Origin: Acidiferrobacterales bacterium
GTDB taxonomy: Bacteria; Pseudomonadota; Gammaproteobacteria; Acidiferrobacterales; Sulfurifustaceae
DNA: 9,356 nucleotides
NCBI GenBank assembly: GCA_015492195.1
Contig: WGFP01000112.1
Coordinates: 1-9,356 of the forward strand
Direction: 5' to 3'
The notes beneath the pieces were generated by a model. That model saw nothing but the letters and a program-made list of their open reading frames with translations, searched no databases and was not told the origin of the DNA. This document shows positions 1-5,751 of the stretch, one piece after another. How positions within the stretch are numbered: the first letter of the stretch is position 1; each line of letters opens with the position of its first letter. The position numbers were made by a program, and so were the translations under genes.

Positions 1-661
1 GGGTAAACATGTTGAGATTACGCGTAATAACGGACCGTATAGCGCGCCCGTAGAAGAACCAGCCGCCCCACCACACCACCGGCGCAGATAGAACCAATTC
101 AAGCCATTGGCGAATCTTCGGGTTGATGATTTCGGCCATCGCCTCCGGCCAGAACTCGGCCGCCATGGCGCTGAGAAACACCGGGAAGGCGAGAATTGCG
201 CTCACCCAGAAGCGACGAGTCATGTAATCCAGTTCGCTGGTGTCTTCTTCCAGCTCTACGGTGCGCGGCTCCAGCGCCATCCCGCACTTGGGACAGTTGC
301 CCGGGTGGTCCTGCACCACGTCCGGGTGCATGGGACAGATATATTCGGTTTTAGTAACGGCGACGGGGGCGCCCTTGGGCTCCAGGGCCATGCCGCAACT
401 GGGACAGGTCCCGGGACCGACGTTGCTCACCTTGGGACACATCGGGCAGTAGTATTCGACATCCTGCGGCTGTTGCGACGAGGTCGCTTTGTCCTTGCCG
501 CCTCCCAGGTAATCCTGGGGCGCGGCCTTGAATTTGGTCAGACAATGTTCGCTGCAGAAGCGGTAGGTTTTTCCGGCATGGTCGTGGCGTAATTTGGTAT
601 CGGCGGAAACCTCCATGCCGCAGACGGGATCAGTGATTTTTATGGCGTCTCTCGAATTCAT
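1..661 (-). CDS. Heavy-metal (probably Cu/Ag) P1B-type ATPase, N-terminal 220 residues
   Basis: The reading frame starts at the ATG at 661 and is still open at the left edge, so the ion channel and ATP-binding domains lie outside the window. Visible order: a YHS domain (DPVCGM at residues 11-16, FCSEHC at 35-40), then two heavy-metal-binding modules (CPMCP from 72 with CPSCGMALEP at 86-95; CPMHP from 109 with CPKCGMALEP at 123-132), then membrane segments at about 152-170 and 184-204, ending in RNLNMFT, a typical stretch of these ATPases. No classical HMA domain precedes the membrane region, which is usual for the YHS plus metal-binding-module class of copper/silver exporters. The first module has Cys at the position where the second has His. 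A GGAG lies about 9 nt before the ATG, and a MerR-type promoter lies about 95 bp upstream. Metal specificity is inferred from the family; the ion-binding helices are not visible. Confidence 0.93.
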   Translation of the reverse strand, partial: MNSRDAIKITDPVCGMEVSADTKLRHDHAGKTYRFCSEHCLTKFKAAPQDYLGGGKDKATSSQQPQDVEYYCPMCPKVSNVGPGTCPSCGMALEPKGAPVAVTKTEYICPMHPDVVQDHPGNCPKCGMALEPRTVELEEDTSELDYMTRRFWVSAILAFPVFLSAMAAEFWPEAMAEIINPKIRQWLELVLSAPVVWWGGWFFYGRAIRSVITRNLNMFT

Positions 662-753
662 GGTCTTATCGTTCTCCGTTTATGTCTATGAACCAGCCGG
701 CGTCTACTAGCGTGGAGGATGCCGCTTTCCTCGTCAGCCCCTCAAACCTGATC

Positions 754-785
754 AATTTAAATCCTGTTAGTAACTGACAGGTCAA
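754..785 (-). promoter_or_regulatory. MerR-type promoter/operator, site 1 (upstream of the P-type ATPase)
   Basis: Read on the minus strand: -35 TTGACC (785-780), 20-bp spacer, -10-like TAAATT (759-754); TTAAAT with a 19-bp spacer is an alternative. The spacer and -35 edge carry a 19-bp dyad, CCTGTCAGTTACTAACAGG (781-763), with 8 of 9 arm positions pairing. An over-long spacer occupied by a dyad is the established layout of promoters untwisted by MerR-family metal regulators. As I remember them, PbrR/CadR-type operators look similar. Sites 2, 3 and 4 share this layout. Confidence 0.82.
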
Positions 786-848
786 GTTTCACGATATTTC
801 CCTAGCAAATTATTCAATAGTGTCATCTCCGACCGTTATTTGCGATCT

Positions 849-1379
849 TCAGGGGGCGCTATCAAGGGGGCAACAAGTGCTTAAATCACCGAACTCCTCA
901 TACGGCAACTCCCCCTGGCGCCACAGCGCCAGAATCCGGTCGAGGGTATCGGCAAGGTCATCCGACCCGGTAACGCCGTAAAAACGCGATAATTTTTTGC
1001 CGTCGGGGGTTAAAAGCAAGGTGGCGGGCACCAGTCTGGCACCGAGTCGGCGGGCAAGATCCGGCTGTTTCACTTGATCAACCGCCACCGGAATGTAGTC
1101 TTTCTCTAAACGCTTACGGATTGGGGGCGTCTCGAGCGCCTCGACTTCATACTTCTTACACCACCCACACCAATCAGCGAAGATAAACACGAACAGAGGG
1201 CGGTTCTTCGTGCGTGCCTCGGCAAATGCCGCCTTCCCGTAAGCGCGCCAAGAAATGGATGTTTCCGCCATGTACTTCCACTTCTTTTTTGCCAGGGCGG
1301 GAACATTCAACAGTCCGTACATCAGGATAAGCAACCCCAATGCACTGACAACCTTCTTGTAACCCATCATTACGGGCAT
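849..1379 (-). CDS. Secreted thioredoxin-fold protein with CGWC active site
   Basis: This 176-residue protein has a signal peptide or N-terminal anchor (hydrophobic residues 10-29, a possible cut after PALA-30). A thioredoxin-like domain follows, with ADWCGWCKKYE (redox Cys71 and Cys74) and a putative cis-Pro at RLVPAT (Pro118). It resembles the thioredoxin-7/SoxW-like group of periplasmic thiol proteins rather than classical thioredoxin (WCGPC). The C-terminus adds a vicinal Cys pair (CC at 169-170) that could bind metal or act as a second thiol pair. AGGAG sits 6 nt before the ATG. It follows the nuclease-like gene by 98 bp and may belong to the operon that starts with the DUF5676-like gene. 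A role in thiol repair under metal stress is inferred from context. Confidence 0.85.
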   Translation of the reverse strand: MPVMMGYKKVVSALGLLILMYGLLNVPALAKKKWKYMAETSISWRAYGKAAFAEARTKNRPLFVFIFADWCGWCKKYEVEALETPPIRKRLEKDYIPVAVDQVKQPDLARRLGARLVPATLLLTPDGKKLSRFYGVTGSDDLADTLDRILALWRQGELPYEEFGDLSTCCPLDSAP

Positions 1380-1477
1380 TCTTTTCTCCTACGAAATTTA
1401 TACTGCGGAGTCGGTATTCTCCCCGACTTTATCCGCCACAGACCAGTCATAAAACGCAACCTGCCTGCCGGTTGTCA

Positions 1478-2095
1478 TTACTTTACGCCGCGCAAGGCCT
1501 TCTCCAAGGTAACGAGAAACCCGAAGGCGGGATGCCTGAACTGGGCGTGGCGTAATACATCCCAATGTTTTCTCAGATATTCCTGGAGATACCTCAACAC
1601 GTGACCCAGGGAAATGATTTCATAGCCCCGCTCGCTTGCGGAATCCGTCACGGAACCGAACGCCACCATGCGCACGCGGTGACCGGCGGGGGTGACGGCA
1701 TATCCTCTCCGCAACAATTCTTCCACCGCCTGCGAAACATGGGAGGCCGGGCAACAGCCAAAGCGCGTCAATGCTGCGCGCAACACCTCGGGATTCCTGG
1801 CGCCCCGGTTCAGCTCGGCGCGGCCCTCTTTCACTTCACCGATCAGCATATCGGCGTGTTCGACGGGGCATCCCAATTCCGGATCGGGCTCAAACACTAT
1901 TTTCTGACCCGAGTTCCTCTTCCCCTTTGCCGGCACCAGCCGGCCGGCGCCGGGAAAACGGAAGGCAAGGATGTCGAGATCCGTGGTCGTCTGGTAGCCG
2001 CCGCGCTTCATGGCCTCGATCACGGGATACTCGGTGACCGTGAAATAACCGTTAACATGTAAATAGGCTTGGACCAGGGCAACGGCGTTATCCAC
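1478..2095 (-). CDS. Predicted PD-(D/E)XK nuclease-like protein
   Basis: This 205-residue protein starts at GTG, 18 nt after the stop of the preceding DUF5676-like gene, so the two are probably co-transcribed. I do not recognise a named family. The N-terminal half carries the elements of a PD-(D/E)XK core: an early helix Glu (E22), TDLDILAF with D39 and D41, and IGEVKEG with E87-x-K89. That order and spacing are typical of the fold. The C-terminal half is mostly helical, with RGYAV and VRMVAFGS stretches; it has a CC pair near residue 114 but no recognisable DNA-binding domain. There is no signal peptide, so it should be cytoplasmic. The ribosome binding site is poor (AGGGTG). Its place among metal-export and redox genes is unexpected. 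The protein call rests on motifs only; a non-nuclease member of the fold is possible. Confidence 0.78.
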   Translation of the reverse strand: MDNAVALVQAYLHVNGYFTVTEYPVIEAMKRGGYQTTTDLDILAFRFPGAGRLVPAKGKRNSGQKIVFEPDPELGCPVEHADMLIGEVKEGRAELNRGARNPEVLRAALTRFGCCPASHVSQAVEELLRRGYAVTPAGHRVRMVAFGSVTDSASERGYEIISLGHVLRYLQEYLRKHWDVLRHAQFRHPAFGFLVTLEKALRGVK

Positions 2096-2113
2096 TACGT
2101 CGGCACCCTGGAG

Positions 2114-2377
2114 TCATCGTGCCCGGCGCACGGTGATAATATTGTAAATAGGCACCCAGATCAGCGCGATATACCAACCGTAACCGTAGCTCTCAGCAAA
2201 CCCCAGCAAAAAGCTTTTCCAGCTGATCCACTCAAATCCGGGAAGTAGTTTGCGCCAAGACTCGAACATGGCGTACTCCGGAAACAACAAATCCCAGACC
2301 ACGCATAGTGTAAAGGTGATAACGAACAACAGGCTGGTGGCATGACCCACCGCCACAAGCGAGACGCCTTGTTTCAT
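2114..2377 (-). CDS. Small two-helix membrane protein, DUF5676-like
   Basis: This 87-residue protein has a hydrophobic segment at about residues 10-32 (with VVWDLLFPE at its end) and another at about 57-80 (SFLLGFAESYGYGWYIALIW), joined by a loop containing LLPGFEWISW. This pattern (LFP..., LLPGF-W-SW, FLLG-ES-YGW) matches my memory of the DUF5676 family of small inner-membrane proteins, whose function is unknown. Such genes are often found near metal-resistance genes. The start is well supported: GGAGGT lies 5 nt before the ATG. It is the first gene after MerR-type promoter site 2, with a leader of about 85 nt, and is followed after 18 nt by the nuclease-like gene. Confidence 0.85.
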   Translation of the reverse strand: MKQGVSLVAVGHATSLLFVITFTLCVVWDLLFPEYAMFESWRKLLPGFEWISWKSFLLGFAESYGYGWYIALIWVPIYNIITVRRAR

Positions 2378-2470
2378 GGTTCACCTCCTTCCGTACTTTA
2401 GATAACGTTCCGGGTTATCCTCGAACCGGAAATGGCTCACTCATCCATCTCTCGATTAACCTATAAACTA

Positions 2471-2502
2471 ACTTTACAACTTGCAACCTGGTTACAGGTC
2501 AA
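2471..2502 (-). promoter_or_regulatory. MerR-type promoter/operator, site 2 (upstream of the DUF5676-like operon)
   Basis: Minus strand: -35 TTGACC (2502-2497), 20-bp spacer, -10-like TAAAGT (2476-2471). The 19-bp dyad CCTGTAACCAGGTTGCAAG (2498-2480) has arms matching at 7 of 9 positions, with a perfect AACC-A-GGTT core. It is centred at the same place relative to the -35 box as in sites 1, 3 and 4. It should drive the DUF5676-like, nuclease-like and thioredoxin-like genes. Confidence 0.8.
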
Positions 2503-2564
2503 GGGTTTTTGATGGAGTGACGGTTTTATAGAGATCCAAGAATCGGATCATCATGAACCGCTTG

Positions 2565-2583
2565 AAAACGGTGTTTTACACCG
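2565..2583 (-). terminator. Weak intrinsic terminator overlapping the NfeD-like stop codon
   Basis: On the minus strand a 6-bp stem CGGTGT/ACACCG (2583-2569) with an AAA loop is followed directly by TTTT (2568-2565). The stop codon TAA of the NfeD-like gene lies across the stem-loop. The stem is short, so termination may be partial. It would separate the NfeD-like gene from promoter site 2 downstream. Confidence 0.45.
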
Positions 2584-2962
2584 AGGATGCATCGGATCGC
2601 GAAGGGGTGGGTTGCATACCCTGCCCGCCGGGGTAACGACGTACCGTAAGCATCAAACCGTCCAGTTTCTCAATCGTAACGAGATCGCCCTTGCGTAACT
2701 TGTCAGGAGACTCGGCGTTCCAGACCTCGCTGTGCACGCGCACGCGGGCGAATCGCTTGTCTAATCCAACCACCTTGCCGATGCTATGGAGTATTTCTTC
2801 GGAACCGGTCTCCACCGGCCGGCGCATCGCCAGCACCACGTAGTAATACAGCCAGCCGGACAGCAAGAGGACGGCAATATAGCTGGGCGCCGCCACTGAT
2901 AGGGGCCAAAGCAAAAAAATGGGCAACCCCAATATCGGCATCAATAATAGAAGATGGCACAT
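2576..2962 (-). CDS. NfeD-like membrane protein with C-terminal OB-fold domain
   Basis: This 128-residue protein has two hydrophobic segments (about residues 2-20 and 26-46). A soluble domain of about residues 60-110 follows, with GKVVGLDKRFARVRVHSEVWNA, then LRKGDLVTIEKLDGLMLTVRR in the next part. This is the typical OB-fold pattern of NfeD C-terminal domains (G-V...L.P.G.V...G..W.A...). Classical NfeD works with a membrane serine protease/stomatin-like partner; neither is present next to it. The start at 2962 follows a weak GGAAAAG and lies only about 5 nt beyond the expected transcription start of promoter site 3, so the message from that promoter may be nearly leaderless. A second ATG at residue 8 is possible but has no ribosome binding site. 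Confidence 0.8.
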   Translation of the reverse strand: MCHLLLLMPILGLPIFLLWPLSVAAPSYIAVLLLSGWLYYYVVLAMRRPVETGSEEILHSIGKVVGLDKRFARVRVHSEVWNAESPDKLRKGDLVTIEKLDGLMLTVRRYPGGQGMQPTPSRSDASSV

Positions 2963-2973
2963 GATTCTTTTCC

Positions 2974-3005
2974 AATTTAGCAGCTGTTACCCGGTGACAG
3001 GTCAA
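2974..3005 (-). promoter_or_regulatory. MerR-type promoter/operator, site 3 (upstream of the NfeD-like gene)
   Basis: Minus strand: -35 TTGACC (3005-3000), 20-bp spacer, -10-like TAAATT (2979-2974). The 19-bp dyad CCTGTCACCGGGTAACAGC (3001-2983) pairs at 7 of 9 arm positions, including an unbroken ACC-G-GGT core. The TGA stop codon of the FAD oxidoreductase is embedded in the TTGACC box. The predicted transcription start (about 2967) is almost at the NfeD-like ATG. Confidence 0.8.
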
Positions 3006-4147
3006 CCCGGCTCACCGGTACCGCAACGGCACCAAACACAGGTGCAGTCAACGTGATCACAGCTGCTGTCCTTGCGACGGCTTTGGTAACGCCTGCGCGC
3101 CAAAGGAACAAAGAATCGTTTGATCCGCGACGAATGGTAGCACCGTCGGAGAAACGCACGCGGGTCCGAACGTCGCTCCTGGTAACGAAGACACCAGCGA
3201 TAACCCCGATTACCCAGCAAGTTATAGAAGGCGCGGTTGACCACCGACGTATCCAACATGGAACCGAACTGCCGACGCCAGCGGGCATTGTAATCGCCTC
3301 CGTCCAACAGGCTGCGGGCGGCCAACACGCCTGAGATGATGGCGATGCGTATGCCGAACCCCCAGAGGGTGTCCTGAAAACCCGCCTGCTCCCCCGCAAC
3401 CGGATGAGCGCCGGACTGCGCCACGGTAGGGATGCGAAAGTTGCCGACGCCGCCGTGGGGTCGGGGATTGATCATCTCAAGACCCACCAGCCGGCGGAAG
3501 GCCTCGATCGTGCGCGTGACGTAGAGCTTCTCTTGCTTGAAGCCGGAGAACATGCAACTTTTCACCGTCCCGCGTCCGTGCATGGTCAGCAGGTAAGCAT
3601 AACCTTGCGGGGCCAGATTGTTATCGCAGATGGTCCAGAAACCGTCGGGCATGGTGGTGTCGAAATGGTAACCGACGGCGATGGCATCCGCGGCCTTGGG
3701 GCCAATGGCAAAAATACCGGGACCTGCAAGCCGCTCGAGGCGACTGTTGAAGCGCACCTCCACACCAAGCGCACGCGCCTGGGTCAACAATGCCGAATCC
3801 AGGGACGCGGGGCCGGGCCCCCTTTCCACCATATAAAAAACGGGTTCCCGGCTGCGGACCGCGTACGCCTGGCCCCAGGCATCGAAGACCGTTCCCTGAC
3901 GACAGGGAATCTTTTCAAAGTCGGTGGTGATCGCGAGATCTTGCAGTGTATCAAGCACGTCGCGCTCGGTAGTCCAGTTCTCCAGGCCCTGCAAGTCGCG
4001 CTGGAAGCGGTAACCCACCTCCCGGTGGGCCTCATGTACAAGTACCGGCCAGCCCGCCCGGGCAAGCGTAATGGCCGCCGCCAGTCCCGCCGGTCCGGCG
4101 CCGGCAATCTGGATCAGTTCACCCTTCGAATTTTGCAGACTGGATAT
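3002..4147 (-). CDS. FAD-dependent oxidoreductase with Cys-rich C-terminal tail; probable AUA start
   Basis: This is a flavin-dependent oxidoreductase of the geranylgeranyl-reductase/monooxygenase-like type: a Rossmann GAGPAG at residues 16-21, and a later GFGIRIAIISGVLAARSLL segment that fits the second FAD-contact motif. Substrate unknown. The frame between the upstream stop (4153-4151) and the GTG at 4018 contains no ATG, GTG or TTG, yet the Rossmann motif lies there. GGAGG (4158-4154) is spaced 6 nt from an ATA codon (4147-4145), giving a 381-residue protein. A CTG at 4117 after AAGGGTGAA is the alternative. The last 20 residues hold five cysteines (363, 368, 370, 373, 375), patterned C-x4-C-x-C-x2-C-x-C, which could bind metal or an Fe-S centre. 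It is the last gene of the likely Rieske operon, 57 bp after the cytochrome gene. Confidence 0.83.
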   Translation of the reverse strand: MSSLQNSKGELIQIAGAGPAGLAAAITLARAGWPVLVHEAHREVGYRFQRDLQGLENWTTERDVLDTLQDLAITTDFEKIPCRQGTVFDAWGQAYAVRSREPVFYMVERGPGPASLDSALLTQARALGVEVRFNSRLERLAGPGIFAIGPKAADAIAVGYHFDTTMPDGFWTICDNNLAPQGYAYLLTMHGRGTVKSCMFSGFKQEKLYVTRTIEAFRRLVGLEMINPRPHGGVGNFRIPTVAQSGAHPVAGEQAGFQDTLWGFGIRIAIISGVLAARSLLDGGDYNARWRRQFGSMLDTSVVNRAFYNLLGNRGYRWCLRYQERRSDPRAFLRRCYHSSRIKRFFVPLARRRYQSRRKDSSCDHVDCTCVWCRCGTGEPG

Positions 4148-4153
4148 GTTTCA

Positions 4154-4158
4154 CCTCC
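4154..4158 (-). promoter_or_regulatory. Ribosome binding site pointing to a non-standard AUA start
   Basis: GGAGG followed by TGAAAC and then ATA. The same GGAGGTGA stretch precedes the ATG of the YHS gene (4857) and, as GGAGGTGAACC, the ATG of the DUF5676-like gene (2377), with the same distance within two bases. This places translation start of the FAD oxidoreductase at the ATA at 4147. Confidence 0.55.
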
Positions 4159-4204
4159 GTAACCGCTTGGCAATCCTACCATCATGCCCGACATTTCCGG
4201 AGAT

Positions 4205-4666
4205 TTATTGAATCCCCGCCCGGCGCTGCTCCCGGCGCACATAGGCGATGATGTGACCGACCTCTTCCGGCGCCAGCCCCTCTACCGGCGGCATGTGGCC
4301 GAAATTCCAGTGATGCTGCCGCACCCCGCTCTTGACGGCCATGTGAAACGCCGTGTCTGAGTGATGTTTGGGCCGGTAGATCTTGTGGACCAGCGGCGGT
4401 CCCTGGCGCGTCCCACGGGCGCTCAGCCCGTGGCAGCCGGCGCAGTTTGCCTGAAACAGGTCCTTCCCCCGCCCGGCGTCGGCCACGAAACCCGGCTCAG
4501 GCAAGTGAAGATTTCGGCGCACCTGCTCCGGTTCCGGCCAGTCACAACCTGCCAGGATCACGGGGACAAGCAAAAACACGGCCAGCGATAACGGCCGGGT
4601 CCATTTTATTCTCTTCCCGTCTCCGACGGACGGCCGACGCGCCGCCAATAAAAAAACCGAACCCAT
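4205..4666 (-). CDS. Lipoprotein c-type cytochrome (class I, monohaem)
   Basis: A small c-type cytochrome, 153 residues from the first ATG. It has a hydrophobic segment ending in a lipobox (VILAGC, Cys41), a haem-attachment motif CAGCH (75-79) and a probable distal Met ligand in HMPPVEG (Met125). PLVHKIYRPKHHSDTAFHMA and VRQHHWNFG between them are His-rich and typical of a family of small membrane-attached cytochromes. It should carry electrons on the periplasmic face. The ATG at 4666 is 8 nt after the YHS stop, but it gives a 40-residue signal region, longer than usual for a lipoprotein. A start nearer to KWTRPLSLAV would look better, but no standard start codon is there except TTG at residue 7. 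It is co-directional with YHS upstream and the FAD oxidoreductase downstream. Confidence 0.9.
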   Translation of the reverse strand: MGSVFLLAARRPSVGDGKRIKWTRPLSLAVFLLVPVILAGCDWPEPEQVRRNLHLPEPGFVADAGRGKDLFQANCAGCHGLSARGTRQGPPLVHKIYRPKHHSDTAFHMAVKSGVRQHHWNFGHMPPVEGLAPEEVGHIIAYVRREQRRAGIQ

Positions 4667-4674
4667 TGCGCGCC

Positions 4675-4857
4675 TCAGTGCTTATGGCCGCTACCGGCTT
4701 CGTCACCACCGTCCGCGGCAATATATTTGTCGGGATGATCCTCAAACTCCTTGAGGCATCCCTCGGAGCAAAAATAGTAAATGGTACCTTTGTACTCCGA
4801 TTGCGCCGCCGCACTTTCCGATTCCACGCTCATGTTGCATACGGGATCGACCGCCAT
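4675..4857 (-). CDS. Small stand-alone YHS domain protein
   Basis: This 60-residue protein is a single YHS domain: VDPVCNM near the N-terminus (metal-ligand Cys) and YYFCSEGCLKEFEDHPDKY in the middle, followed by an acidic/His tail ending GHKH. YHS domains occur in copper ATPases and metallochaperone-like proteins, and are thought to bind metal through these cysteines. The start is chosen at 4857 because AGGAGGT lies 7 nt upstream; an upstream ATG at 4890 would put this ribosome binding site inside the gene. The domain is related to the N-terminus of the P-type ATPase at the left edge, suggesting a soluble partner for it. Its stop is 8 nt before the cytochrome ATG. Confidence 0.9.
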   Translation of the reverse strand: MAVDPVCNMSVESESAAAQSEYKGTIYYFCSEGCLKEFEDHPDKYIAADGGDEAGSGHKH

Positions 4858-4907
4858 GGTTCTCACCTCCTTTACTTCATCGATGTACAAGTATTGGTAA
4901 CAGCGAC

Positions 4908-4932
4908 CGGCCGTGTTGCATACTTACGGCCG
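4908..4932 (-). repeat. Inverted repeat between the HD-GYP and YHS genes
   Basis: Perfect 7-bp arms CGGCCGT and ACGGCCG separated by 11 bp lie just after the stop of the HD-GYP gene. In RNA this would be a GC-rich hairpin, but no T-run follows on the minus strand, so it is not a standard intrinsic terminator. It could slow polymerase, protect an mRNA end or be an operator. Confidence 0.4.
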
Positions 4933-4937
4933 ATCTA

Positions 4938-5717
4938 TCAACCGGCCGGCCCCAACCCCTTGAGTGACGCCGTGCCGCACTTCAGCGCCACCATCTCTCT
5001 CAAGGTTTGCTCCTCGGCAATGAAGGCCGCCACCGCTTCGGGGTCGAACTGGCTGCAGGCCATGCGCCGGATTTCATCGCTGGCCGCATCAAAGGCAAGC
5101 GCCTTGCGGTACGGCCGATCGGAAGTCATTGCATCTAGGGTGTCGATGACGGCGAACAAGCGCGCGCCCCATGGGATGGCATCGCCGGCCAGACCCCGGG
5201 GATAGCCGGTACCGTCGTAACGCTCTTCATGGCACAAAATGATCTCTGCCGCTTCCTGCATTAACGGCACCGCTGCCAGGATGGCGTGACCCTTCTCCGG
5301 ATGGGTGCGCATCACGACCCATTCTTCATCGGTCAGGCTTCCCCGCTTAAGCAGAATGGCGTCCGGAATGCCGATCTTGCCGATGTCATGCAACAGTGAA
5401 CCCCAATACACCTGGCGCAGCCGTTCCGGATCTTTGGTAAACCGCCGTGCCAATACCAGCGTGTGGCACGCCACCCGCTTGGAGTGCAGGCCCGTCTCAT
5501 GCTCCCGAACGTCCAGCGCCGTGGCCAAAGCCTCGGCCAGAGACAAATAGGCGTTATCCCGTTCTTCCTGGACGGCGCGGAACTTTTTCTCCTTGAGGAA
5601 ACAACCCTCGCAGCAATACTCCTGCCCGTCGTGGGCGAACGCCGCGCCTTCTATCCGCGCGCCGCAAAACCCGCAGATGACCTCATTGTCTTTTGCGGTC
5701 ATTCCCCGTGCACCCAT
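4938..5717 (-). CDS. HD-GYP domain protein with Cys-rich metal-binding N-terminus
   Basis: The protein is 259 residues from the ATG at 5717 (ATG at 5702 is also possible; the longer frame to 5780 overlaps the Rieske gene). The N-terminus has CGFCG (Cys15, Cys18) and EYCCEGCF (Cys35, 36, 39), a spacing like the metal-binding domain found at the front of cation-transport ATPases. The remainder is an HD-GYP phosphodiesterase domain: HETGLHSKRVA (His78), LLHDIGKIGIP (His110-Asp111), RTHPEKGH (His139), CHEERYDGTGYP (His163, GYP 171-173) and VIDTLDAMTSDRPYRKAL (Asp192). HD-GYP enzymes hydrolyse c-di-GMP at a di- or tri-iron centre; all main ligand motifs appear present, so it is probably active. 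No membrane segment is visible. It starts 34 nt after the Rieske stop and shares its operon. Control of the phosphodiesterase by metal is an inference. Confidence 0.9.
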   Translation of the reverse strand: MGARGMTAKDNEVICGFCGARIEGAAFAHDGQEYCCEGCFLKEKKFRAVQEERDNAYLSLAEALATALDVREHETGLHSKRVACHTLVLARRFTKDPERLRQVYWGSLLHDIGKIGIPDAILLKRGSLTDEEWVVMRTHPEKGHAILAAVPLMQEAAEIILCHEERYDGTGYPRGLAGDAIPWGARLFAVIDTLDAMTSDRPYRKALAFDAASDEIRRMACSQFDPEAVAAFIAEEQTLREMVALKCGTASLKGLGPAG

Positions 5718-5751
5718 TGACGTTACTCGATCACCCACGACCGGTTTTGTT

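Noticed and set aside
107..592. 161-codon open frame on the plus strand
   Set aside because: It is antisense to the P-type ATPase N-terminus, which shows YHS and two metal-binding modules.
1409..1428. Inverted repeat AGTCGG...CCGACT upstream of the thioredoxin-like gene, considered as a terminator or MerR site
   Set aside because: The 6-bp stem has an 8-nt loop and no T-run, and there is no TTGACC or correct spacing.
2977..3399. 140-codon minus-strand frame overlapping the FAD oxidoreductase
   Set aside because: It is another frame of the same gene, with Arg/Ser/Thr-rich composition and no motif.
3404..4162. 252-codon open frame on the plus strand
   Set aside because: It lies antisense to the FAD oxidoreductase, whose Rossmann motif and family pattern are clear; the plus-strand product has no recognisable motif.
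4858..4890. Upstream ATG for the YHS protein at 4890
   Set aside because: It would place the strong AGGAGGT inside the gene; the ATG at 4857 has ideal spacing and begins right before the conserved domain.
4447..5205. 252-codon open frame on the plus strand
   Set aside because: It runs antisense across the cytochrome c, YHS and HD-GYP genes, all of which have diagnostic motifs; it is a shadow of high-GC coding sequence.
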